The notes under the pieces are model-generated. The model was given only the letters and a program-made list of their open reading frames with translations. It did no database searches and was not told the DNA's origin. A stretch of 13,617 nt of DNA from Prevotella sp. UBA2746 (lineage in GTDB: Bacteria > Bacteroidota > Bacteroidia > Bacteroidales > Bacteroidaceae): positions 295-13,911 of the forward strand of contig DEJO01000052.1 of NCBI GenBank assembly GCA_002353555.1, given 5' to 3'. A program made the translations under genes and the position numbers. Shown here in pieces: positions 1 through 7,116 of this stretch. How positions within the stretch are numbered: the first letter of the stretch is position 1; each line of letters starts with the position of its first letter.

Positions 1-1
1 T

Positions 2-30
2 CTGCACTCCTGCACTCCCGAACTCCTAAA
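2..30. repeat. Short octamer repeat tract at the window edge
   Basis: Two exact copies of CTGCACTC (2-9 and 10-17) are followed by the degenerate units CCGAACTC (18-25) and CTAAA. The tract lies 7 bases beyond the stop codon of the C10 protease gene and may continue left of the window. No hairpin terminator is visible here. Probably a non-coding microsatellite. Confidence 0.6.
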
Positions 31-37
31 ATTGTTA

Positions 38-3000
38 CTACTTAATCACCACCTTCTTACCGTTGTGGATATAGATGCCCTTCCTTGTCGGCTTGCCGCT
101 CAGCCTTTGACCGTCCAGCGAGTACCATGCGCCAGCCTCATTTTGAATTGTGAATTGTGAATTGTCAATTGTGAATTGTGAATTATGAATTGTCAATTGT
201 GAATTGTGAATTGAGTTTATGCCTGTCGGCACGGGTGTCTCGTCGCTGAAGGCAATGTTGAGCCTTGCCGGAGCCTCGCCCCTGTCCTTCAGTGCGAAGA
301 AGGCGCTGAACGGGTCGATGGTAGCTGTACCCCTTACGAATGCCGACCCGTCAGCGTTCAGCGTGTAGCCGTATTCGCCGATGTTGTCCTGGACGAGCGT
401 ACCCTCGAAGTTGGCGTAGCTGGTAGCCACTCGTATGACACCGTCGCTCCTGACGACAGCGTTCTGTCCGTTGAAGCTGATGGTCTTGCCTACGAGCTTG
501 TACTCCTCGCCCCACTTGTCGGAGGGGAAGGCAACGAGATAGGGCATGTCTGCCTGCATCTGTTCCACATTGCCGAAGAGGATGGTTCCGGCATCGTCGA
601 GTCCGATGAACTGCCTTACCCAGAAGTTCTTGTCCTTGTCGCTGCTGCTGCGGAACCAGTCTATGGGTGTTCCGTTGGCGGTGACGCTGCTGACGTCGTA
701 GGGCAGGGCTATCGTCTGCCATCCACCTGTTCCTGTAGAGCCTATCGAGGGCACGGTTTCGTAACTGATGTTCTCAGCACTGAACGTAAACGGTACCATG
801 ACACTGTAGCCGCTCTTCCACGTGATGTTCTCAGCCATGAAGCCCTTCACGACGTTCGCACTCTCCAGTCCTGCCGGAGCCGTCTCTGCTTCGTCTATAT
901 AATACAGGGTGTTCGGGTTGGCGTTAGGTTTTATGCTCGTTACGCTTGATGCTACACCCATGAGGTTCACGGCGGCAGCGTCGGCAGGAATCTCTACGCT
1001 GCCCGTAGCAGGTAGGGCAACGATGCTTCCGTCGGTGCAAGAGCATTCGATGCCAGCTGACAAGGCGTAATTGTTATAGTGCGGGAAGGTGTATAATTCC
1101 GTATTACCATTGTATACGCCTATTCTGTACCATTTGGGCTCCACGTTCTTGAAGTCGAAAGGAATGGTTTTTGATTCACCGGCACCAATGGAAGCAGACA
1201 CTTTTATCTGGTCGCACGATGTACCTGTGCTGGCATTTTCAGTATCATACTTGAACAGCAAGAGTTTCAACTCTGATTTGAATGCTTCCGTTCCTGTATT
1301 TTCCACGGTCAGCTCACCCTTGAGATGTGTGCCGTAAAAGTCTCCACCCATCGTATATCCATCAGTATACTTATTGTTGGTTCCGTTTTCCAGCACCATG
1401 TCAACGGTGTTCAGGTTGTAGTTAACCACCGGAGCCTCGGCAAGCACTTCCATTGAGCCTGTCCAGATGACGTCGTTGCCTTTCACGTCGGTACTGATCC
1501 AGAGGTTATACGTACCGGCAGCCGCAGGCTTATACCACAGCGACGCTATGGTCTGCGCCCCTGCTTCTACCGTCACACCCGTCTGGGTGGCAAACTTCTC
1601 AGGCTTGCTGTCCCCTGTGCTGGCAAAGAGATACAGGGCTCCGACATAGCCGGAACCGCCGTTAGACAGTTGGGCGTTCAGCTGCACCGTGTTGCCTGCA
1701 ACGGGCTGGCTGGTAAATTCCGTATCGGTGACGGCAAGCATGTTGATGGGGAAGAACGTCACCTCGATGTCCGTACCGTCGTATACCACCTGGACGTAGT
1801 CGTTGGGGTTGTGGTAGCATTCGTACCACATGTCCGACTCGTCGGCACTTGAGAACGGGACCAGCTTGTAGGTGCCAGGCTCCCTGCCCTTGAAGTCTTC
1901 GGCTGTAAAGGTGAAGTAGTTGTTTTCGAAAAACTTTCCCGGACTGATAATAGTCGGCGAGTATTCCCATGGTTTCACGATGTGAACAAATCCGTTCTCA
2001 TCCATGTAGCCCAAGCCGCAATCAGCCGTGAAGGTTTCTTGCGTCAAGTTGTAGAATTTGTATTCTACCGTGTTGCCCGAAGAGCTTTCCTTGTTGGCAC
2101 ACAGAATCTTGCTCTGCTCTACCGGGGGTTGACTGTTATTGGGCATGATGCCCACGATGGCCATCTGGTCAAGAGCGTATCCGTCTTCCGATGCCGAGTC
2201 GCCGATGCCGCCCGAACCGTATGGGTTGGCAACAGAGAGCACGTAGTAGCCGTCGCTCGAACCGTTCCATCCCCAATTGATGTGGAAGTAGCTTTCACCG
2301 TCGAAGCCGTCAATCACGAAGGCATGGCCGCCGCCCGATGAAGCACCTGAAAAGAATACGGGACGGAAGTTCGCTATCTCTTGGTATATCATGTTGTTCC
2401 ACTCGCTTATCGTGCAGTCGACGCCTCTGACCAGCTTCACCCCGTTGTCGTAGCCGAAGTATTCGACCAACGCTCCCGGCACTAAGGCGTTAATACCGCT
2501 GCTGCCGCCCAACCGTGTCGGACCGTATTCCATGCGTATGGCCCTGCCGCAATAAGCCATCAGCGTCGCTACGGCCCGCTTCTGTGCCTCGGTCTCGTTG
2601 CCGCTGTACTGGTCCAGCATGTTGCCCCAGTCCAGCACCGACTCCGAAGCACTGACTCCATCCATGGGTATGCCGGGTTCGCCCTCAGCTTTCACACTGG
2701 TATAGGCAGGAATATCCTTCAGCAGTTTCGTGGGGTTGTATGCACGATAGTAGTACAGCACCTGCGCGAAGGCCGTAGCCACGCAACCCGTGACACACTC
2801 TTCCCCTGTGGGATAGGTGGGGCACAGGTCGTTGTAGGGAGCACCCTGATCCCACTTGCTCGTCAACAACGGAGCCACGGCTCTTAGAGCCGGCTCCGCC
2901 ACGCGCGACTCGTTCCCCGTCCCCGTCGCCGACGACTGTCGGGCAGCCATCGCCTCCATCTGGTCGGCATAACCCTTCAGCCACGCCTTCATGTTGTCGG

Positions 3001-3316
3001 GGATGTTGTCCTCGTCGAAGCTGCCCTTGTCGGCATAGCCCAGCACGGGCACCGTCTGGTCGTCACCCGACACGATGACGTAGCCCTGTCCGTTGTCGGC
3101 ATTGAACACGTAGTAGTAGGCAGCCTCCTGCGCAGGCGTTGCCGCCTTGCTGCTGCGCGGAGCCTTGTGCATCCTCTTGGCAGGAGCCAGCTTCTTTCCC
3201 TTCTTGTTGAAGAAAGCCTGGGCAGTCTTCTGTGCCGTGTTCACATCAACAGGAGCTGCATTCATCGCCAGCATGCAAAGGAAAAGACAAGCAAGTAAAG
3301 TCGAAAGTTGTTTCAT
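38..3316 (-). CDS. Secreted C10-family cysteine protease (streptopain/interpain-like) with long C-terminal extension
   Basis: Predicted exported papain-fold protease of 1092 residues. Residues 1-20 form a signal peptide ending NA/AP. Residues 21-140 resemble the Spi/SpeB-type inhibitory propeptide (AQxFFxKK, then GYVIVSGDD). The Peptidase_C10 domain spans about 145-395: nucleophile Cys178 in TGCVATAFAQ, catalytic His331 in GGGHAFVIDG, and the NWGW motif at 347-350 following HI. SpeB-like enzymes have about 400 residues, so roughly 650 residues here are extra. These look like beta-sandwich modules (one near 520-630) and a module common in Prevotella surface proteins (WQTIALPYD near 866, PYLVAF near 923). 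The last 32 residues (WYSLDGQRL..., KGIYI..GKKVVIK) resemble a type IX secretion sorting tail. Residues 1037-1057 are a heptapeptide repeat. The gene has its own promoter and is likely monocistronic. Family known; secretion route and substrate inferred. Confidence 0.9.
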   Translation of the reverse strand: MKQLSTLLACLFLCMLAMNAAPVDVNTAQKTAQAFFNKKGKKLAPAKRMHKAPRSSKAATPAQEAAYYYVFNADNGQGYVIVSGDDQTVPVLGYADKGSFDEDNIPDNMKAWLKGYADQMEAMAARQSSATGTGNESRVAEPALRAVAPLLTSKWDQGAPYNDLCPTYPTGEECVTGCVATAFAQVLYYYRAYNPTKLLKDIPAYTSVKAEGEPGIPMDGVSASESVLDWGNMLDQYSGNETEAQKRAVATLMAYCGRAIRMEYGPTRLGGSSGINALVPGALVEYFGYDNGVKLVRGVDCTISEWNNMIYQEIANFRPVFFSGASSGGGHAFVIDGFDGESYFHINWGWNGSSDGYYVLSVANPYGSGGIGDSASEDGYALDQMAIVGIMPNNSQPPVEQSKILCANKESSSGNTVEYKFYNLTQETFTADCGLGYMDENGFVHIVKPWEYSPTIISPGKFFENNYFTFTAEDFKGREPGTYKLVPFSSADESDMWYECYHNPNDYVQVVYDGTDIEVTFFPINMLAVTDTEFTSQPVAGNTVQLNAQLSNGGSGYVGALYLFASTGDSKPEKFATQTGVTVEAGAQTIASLWYKPAAAGTYNLWISTDVKGNDVIWTGSMEVLAEAPVVNYNLNTVDMVLENGTNNKYTDGYTMGGDFYGTHLKGELTVENTGTEAFKSELKLLLFKYDTENASTGTSCDQIKVSASIGAGESKTIPFDFKNVEPKWYRIGVYNGNTELYTFPHYNNYALSAGIECSCTDGSIVALPATGSVEIPADAAAVNLMGVASSVTSIKPNANPNTLYYIDEAETAPAGLESANVVKGFMAENITWKSGYSVMVPFTFSAENISYETVPSIGSTGTGGWQTIALPYDVSSVTANGTPIDWFRSSSDKDKNFWVRQFIGLDDAGTILFGNVEQMQADMPYLVAFPSDKWGEEYKLVGKTISFNGQNAVVRSDGVIRVATSYANFEGTLVQDNIGEYGYTLNADGSAFVRGTATIDPFSAFFALKDRGEAPARLNIAFSDETPVPTGINSIHNSQLTIHNSQFTIDNSQFTIQNEAGAWYSLDGQRLSGKPTRKGIYIHNGKKVVIK
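145..214. repeat. Ten tandem 7-bp repeats (GAATTGT) inside the C10 protease gene
   Basis: Ten consecutive heptamers on the plus strand: GAATTGT six times, plus the variants CAATTGT (twice), GAATTAT and GAATTGA. Because 7 is not a multiple of 3, the array reads with a 21-bp period and encodes xNSQ(F/L)TI repeats at residues 1037-1057. It sits just before the last 32 residues of the protein. Directly visible in the sequence. Confidence 0.97.
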
Positions 3317-3358
3317 ACTATCTTGATTTTATGGTTATTATTCGTCATTTCTCAGTGG

Positions 3359-3390
3359 CAAAGATACGACCTTATTTCTAAATATCCAAA
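3359..3390 (-). promoter_or_regulatory. Bacteroidetes-type promoter of the C10 protease gene
   Basis: On the minus strand, TTTG (3390-3387) is separated by 20 bases from TATCTTTG (3366-3359). This matches the TTTG / TAnnTTTG promoter pattern of Bacteroidetes sigma-ABfr. The start codon at 3316 lies 42 bases downstream, leaving a leader of roughly 35-40 bases. Both boxes and the spacing fit, so this is one of the best promoters in the window. Confidence 0.8.
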
Positions 3391-3465
3391 TTATTTTCTA
3401 TTAACGTGAGTTCGGTTTAAGCAAGCGACCGGAGGCCGGGGCGGTCTGCTCTTCTGGCTCAACGG

Positions 3466-5844
3466 TTAGTTGAAGAAATTCCAGCTGACTCCGAAGCGGA
3501 AGACGCCGCGGTTTTCGGGGTAGTGGGGGGTGAAGATATAATTGTTGCCCTCAGCGTAGTTGACGTGGCTGTACATGACGAAGAAGCGGGCATGCTTGAG
3601 GAAGAAGTTGGCATAGACGTTGACGATGGGGTAGCCGCCTGTTTTGATGCGTTGCGTCTCATCACCCTGCACGACATACTGCCCGATAGCGGGATTGTAT
3701 TCGGGTGCATAGTACTTGGTGAACATGCGGAGGTCGGCACCGAAGTCGCAGTCGAGTACGCGTGCAATCTTGAACCGCAGGAAGAGGTTGCTGTAGATGT
3801 TGAGGGCAGGCACGGCGAGGACGTTCTCGTTGGAGGTGCGCTGCCAGGTGAGCACGTTCTCCCAATGGACAATGCCGAGGGATAGCTTCTGCTTGAGTTG
3901 CAGGGTGAGGAGGTTGACGGCATCGGGTGCTTGCTCGACGGTGAGGGAGGTACCCTTTTGCAGGTATCGGTATTCCAGCGGCTCACGTATGTACGACTGG
4001 TTGATGTAGGTGTAGTTCTTGATATTGTCTACTGCCACTCGAAGCTGCGTCTTCGTGCGCTTCACGGTGAAGAGTCCTTCTATGCGGCTATGGGTGACGC
4101 GGCTGAACTTCGACATGTTGTCCCACCAGTAGTGGCGTGACTGGTACTTTTCAAGGAAGTAGGGAGGGTCGAGGTAGTGGAGGAACGCCTTGGCAGCCAG
4201 CTGGACGGTGTCGCCAAAGAGCCGGAAGTTGACGTCGGCATCGGCATCGACGGTAAACTGTCCCACGTCGTCGCCCACGAGACTGACGTCGGCGGTGACC
4301 TTGTAGTGGAGGGTCCTGCCCTGCGCCTTGCTGAGTTGTCCACCGATGTTGAAGGCTTTCTGGTTGAAGGTGTCGTAGCCCCGGTCGGCATTGGGCAGTG
4401 CATAGTGGCGCACCTCGAAGCTGGCAAAGGCTTTCAGACCTGCCTTCACCCACTTGTTGAAGCCTTCGAGCAATGCCACCGCCAGCGTGTTCTTGAGCCG
4501 CCAGTGGCGTGTGCGGTCGTAGATGGAGTCGCCCTTGACGGCACCCACTCCCGATCCGTAGTCGTTCAGGTAATAGTCAACAGGCGTGTCGTATGCCTGA
4601 TAGATGCGGCGATAGTTGTCGAAGGCGGCGGTATGGATGAAGCTTGTCACGGGAACATACTCCGTCTTCGTCCATTGGTCAGCCTCCTCAGCCTGCTTAG
4701 CCTGCCGTTCGGCTGCCAGCAGGCTGTCTGCCTGTGCGGGGTTGTCGACCGTGATGCGGCCGGCAGCAGGCTTCTGTGCCTTGCCTGCGGGCTCGTCGCC
4801 GGCAATGCGTGCGTTGTCAGGCCGTCCGCTGTTAGGCTGATGGCGTCGTTCGTATTCCTTTTCGTCGAACTCCTCGCCGTTGCGCTTCGCCTGCCGAGCC
4901 GCCTTCAGTTTGGCTTGCTCCGCCTGATTCTCGCGCTGGGCTCTGATGGCAAACTTCCGTGCCTCTATCTCTTCGGCCGTCATGGGTACCTTGCGCCGGA
5001 ATCCCACGCTGTAGCGGTGGTTGAAGAAGACGTGCTGGTGGTCGTTGCGGTTCCAGTTCTGCTGCAACATGGTGGGCAGCTCGTTCTCCGCATAATGTTC
5101 GTTGAAACGTTCGGGCCGGGTGATGTACTCGTCGTTGGCAATACCGCCGTTCTCTGCCACCTTCTGATGGTAGGCGGAAGCGAGGAGGTGGGCCTGGTAG
5201 CGGTCGCCGAGGTAGGAGCCGTAGAGGGTGTAGTTGAAGTGGGAGGTGTTCTGGTTGCTATAGTAGCCTCGTGCATAGAGGTAGTCGAACTTCATGCCCA
5301 GTCCCAGCTGCTTGCCTGCATTGACGGCAAAGAGTGCCTTCAGATGATCTTCGCCGTTGGTACGGTTGCCGCAGGTGTTGTACGACAGGTTGGTGATGGG
5401 CGAGAGGGTGCTGGTGAAGTGGAAATGGGAGGGGCGGGTGATGAAGAAGTCGTAAGGACCCGTGAAGATGAAGTCGCCCGGATTGTAACGGTCTATGAAG
5501 ATGCGGTTGATGCGTGGCGTTCCGGCATTGCCCAGCGTGTTGTATTCGCCGTAGAGTCCGGAGGTGAAGATGGTGTTCATGTACATGTATGACAACGTGT
5601 CGGGCTCGGCTGCCGTGCGGTCGCCAAACCGGTTGTCTATCGTCCACACCTTCATGCCGCGTGGTATCTCCTTGTGGCGGCTCTGAATGCTGTCAGAACG
5701 TCCGAAGTTCTTGTCCTGTTCGTATCCGGAAGCCGTGAAGCGGTCGGTACTGTTCAAATCAGTATACGTCTGCGCCTGAACGCTTGGGGCAACCGTCACG
5801 ACGGCTGCCAACATCAGGAGTAGTCCTTTCAGCTTGCTGTTCAT
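3466..5844 (-). CDS. Putative outer-membrane porin (Porin_10-like family)
   Basis: A 792-residue predicted outer-membrane beta-barrel protein. Residues 1-24 are a signal peptide ending VQA/QTY. The rest is rich in alternating aromatic strands (FIFTGPYDFFITRPSHFHF, and many RxxY/NxxF strands), and the chain ends FRFGVSWNFFN. A terminal aromatic is the usual C-terminal signal recognised by BamA. The pattern matches Bacteroidetes 'putative porin' proteins (Pfam Porin_10 from memory). Residues about 284-394 interrupt the barrel with a charged Lys/Glu/Arg/Ala-rich, coiled-coil-like stretch that is unlikely to be transmembrane. It is the last gene of a three-gene unit, starting 9 bases after the small membrane protein. 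Substrate unknown. Its folding would depend on the Bam complex, whose BamD is encoded at 9300. Confidence 0.82.
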   Translation of the reverse strand: MNSKLKGLLLMLAAVVTVAPSVQAQTYTDLNSTDRFTASGYEQDKNFGRSDSIQSRHKEIPRGMKVWTIDNRFGDRTAAEPDTLSYMYMNTIFTSGLYGEYNTLGNAGTPRINRIFIDRYNPGDFIFTGPYDFFITRPSHFHFTSTLSPITNLSYNTCGNRTNGEDHLKALFAVNAGKQLGLGMKFDYLYARGYYSNQNTSHFNYTLYGSYLGDRYQAHLLASAYHQKVAENGGIANDEYITRPERFNEHYAENELPTMLQQNWNRNDHQHVFFNHRYSVGFRRKVPMTAEEIEARKFAIRAQRENQAEQAKLKAARQAKRNGEEFDEKEYERRHQPNSGRPDNARIAGDEPAGKAQKPAAGRITVDNPAQADSLLAAERQAKQAEEADQWTKTEYVPVTSFIHTAAFDNYRRIYQAYDTPVDYYLNDYGSGVGAVKGDSIYDRTRHWRLKNTLAVALLEGFNKWVKAGLKAFASFEVRHYALPNADRGYDTFNQKAFNIGGQLSKAQGRTLHYKVTADVSLVGDDVGQFTVDADADVNFRLFGDTVQLAAKAFLHYLDPPYFLEKYQSRHYWWDNMSKFSRVTHSRIEGLFTVKRTKTQLRVAVDNIKNYTYINQSYIREPLEYRYLQKGTSLTVEQAPDAVNLLTLQLKQKLSLGIVHWENVLTWQRTSNENVLAVPALNIYSNLFLRFKIARVLDCDFGADLRMFTKYYAPEYNPAIGQYVVQGDETQRIKTGGYPIVNVYANFFLKHARFFVMYSHVNYAEGNNYIFTPHYPENRGVFRFGVSWNFFN

Positions 5845-5853
5845 TACTTCTGC

Positions 5854-6045
5854 TTATCTCAAAAATCTCAATGCACACTCTACCATCTTGAAAATCATGG
5901 CTACGAGTATGACGATGGTACCTGTTGTCTGGTTGGCAAAGAAGTAGATGCACACACCGACGATGGCACCTATCATGAAGATGATGTTGAGCCATTGGCG
6001 AACGGGCAACATCTGGTCTTTCTTGTTGTTGTGATGCGCTCTCAT
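5854..6045 (-). CDS. Small hypothetical membrane protein, 63 residues
   Basis: I do not recognise a family. The protein has a basic N-terminus (MRAHHNNKKDQ) and two hydrophobic segments, at about 18-36 (IIFMIGAIVGVCIYFFA) and 41-55 (TGTIVILVAMIFKMV), joined by the short polar turn NQTT. It ends in a basic RFLR, so both ends probably face the cytoplasm. It is wedged between two envelope genes with gaps of 6 bases (upstream) and 9 bases (downstream), which supports real translation within an operon. A second possible start is Met12 at 6012, which would still keep both helices. The operon position supports an envelope role, but no function can be assigned. Confidence 0.75.
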   Translation of the reverse strand: MRAHHNNKKDQMLPVRQWLNIIFMIGAIVGVCIYFFANQTTGTIVILVAMIFKMVECALRFLR

Positions 6046-6051
6046 GAAGGG

Positions 6052-6966
6052 TTAAAGGGCTTGAAGGGTTGCGTTAATCTGCTGGAATATCTCATTCTTG
6101 CGGTCGATGGTCTTGCGGCGGAACTTGCCGGTGATGGGGTAGAGGCGCGTGCGCTTCTTGTTGACCGCATATTTGTCCGTTATCCAGTCTTCAGCCTTGT
6201 AGTATTCGGTCTTCCCCTGCTGGGTGTATTCGTAGCTGATGCGGTTGAGCAGCACCTGGACACCGCCATCCTTGCAGTTGGCAATGAGCACGTAGTTGAA
6301 TTTGGTACGGTCGAGTGAAATGAAGTTCGACGTGAACGTGAGCCATTCCTGCAAGGTTGCCACGATGCTGTGCTCGCTCTCGTTGACGATGGCGACCTTG
6401 CTGCGCTCCAGCTGTATCTCTTCTTGTGTCAGACGGGTCATATAGCCGAGCATTGCGTCATAGAGTTGCTGAGCCGACTTGCCGGGAACACTGACGTTCA
6501 GTTCCCATTGTACGTCGCCGTTGACCACGGGGACGGCATCCAAGGCTACGTATGGCGCCAGCTCTGCTGCTTTAGCCGCCTTCTTCTCATTGCGCTTCAT
6601 TTCGTCAAGGTTGCGCTTAGGCTGCTGGGGAGCCTGTTCGGGAAGCGACCAAGCCTGTGGTGTTGCAACCGGAGCCTGCTTGGTTTCCTGTTGGGGCGTC
6701 TTGATGACCGCCTCTTCTTGTTTGGCGGACTGGGCGGTCTTGACATCCTGAGCCTTCTTAGATGCCTTGGCAGCCTCAGCTGCTGCCGCCTCAGCAGCCT
6801 CTTGTGCGGCACGTGCCGCCTCCTGAGCCGCCTTTGCCGCTTCCTGAGCTGCCTTAGCCTTTGCTGCCGCCTCAGCTTGCAAGGCTGCCACTCTGTCTGT
6901 TTCCGTCTGTGCCATGACCATCATGGGCATCGCTAAAACCAGTGTTATCAGTATTTTTTTCATCAT
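6052..6966 (-). CDS. DUF4468-type exported protein with Ala-rich coiled-coil N-terminal region
   Basis: A 304-residue exported protein. Signal peptide about 1-19 (KKILITLVLAMPMMVMA/Q). Residues 24-75 are a nearly pure Ala/Glu/Lys/Gln helix built from heptads of the type AAQEAAK/AAQEAAR/AAQEAAE, resembling the helical arm of TolA-like proteins in composition only. A Gln/Pro-rich linker runs from 84 to 118. The globular part at about 140-304 (VVNGDVQWELNVSVPGKSAQQLYD, then ...FNYVLIANCKDGGVQVLLNRISYEY) matches what I recall of the Bacteroidetes DUF4468 domain. The start may be Met1 (6966) or Met2 (6963). It is the first gene of the unit leading to the porin, so a periplasmic partner role is plausible. 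Biochemical function unknown; domain name from memory. Confidence 0.78.
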   Translation of the reverse strand: MMKKILITLVLAMPMMVMAQTETDRVAALQAEAAAKAKAAQEAAKAAQEAARAAQEAAEAAAAEAAKASKKAQDVKTAQSAKQEEAVIKTPQQETKQAPVATPQAWSLPEQAPQQPKRNLDEMKRNEKKAAKAAELAPYVALDAVPVVNGDVQWELNVSVPGKSAQQLYDAMLGYMTRLTQEEIQLERSKVAIVNESEHSIVATLQEWLTFTSNFISLDRTKFNYVLIANCKDGGVQVLLNRISYEYTQQGKTEYYKAEDWITDKYAVNKKRTRLYPITGKFRRKTIDRKNEIFQQINATLQAL

Positions 6967-7034
6967 GTTTTTTGTTTATTCTTGATGGATGATACTACTT
7001 TTATGCGTCTTGTCTTTATTTCTTTCAAGCATTG

Positions 7035-7050
7035 ATGTTTCATGAAACAT
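7035..7050. promoter_or_regulatory. Perfect 16-base palindrome in the operon leader
   Basis: ATGTTTCATGAAACAT is a perfect inverted repeat. It lies about 12 bases downstream of the TACTTTTG box and would fall within the first 25 or so transcribed bases of the DUF4468-porin operon. This is a typical place for a repressor operator. In RNA it could also fold as a 6-bp stem with a CAUG loop. The binding factor is unknown; the regulatory role is inferred. Confidence 0.45.
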
Positions 7051-7062
7051 GAAATACAGGTG

Positions 7063-7070
7063 CAAAAGTA
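7063..7070 (-). promoter_or_regulatory. Probable -7 box for the DUF4468-porin operon
   Basis: The minus strand carries TACTTTTG (TAnnTTTG pattern) at 7070-7063, about 96 bases upstream of the start codon at 6966. No clear TTTG or TTG lies 19-21 bases upstream, so only half of the promoter is convincing. It lies between the uvrB stop (7117) and the operon, as expected for a separate transcript. Confidence 0.5.
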
Positions 7071-7116
7071 CGAAAAACAGAATGAAAACGGTGCGCATTA
7101 AGCATTATTTAACGTG

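Noticed and set aside
3427..3446. GACCG/CGGTC hairpin downstream of the porin gene as a terminator
   Set aside because: The stem has only 5 bp and no T-run follows in the minus direction.
4177..5592. A 471-codon open frame on the plus strand, opposite the porin gene
   Set aside because: It is exactly antisense to the porin, has Val/Gly/Ala-heavy low-information composition, no signal peptide or domain, and no promoter or ribosome site. It is explained by codon bias of the porin on the other strand.
6370..6936. A 188-codon Leu/Cys/Ser-rich open frame opposite the DUF4468 gene
   Set aside because: It mirrors the Ala-rich heptads (GCC/GCT codons read backwards) and has no plausible start region or family.
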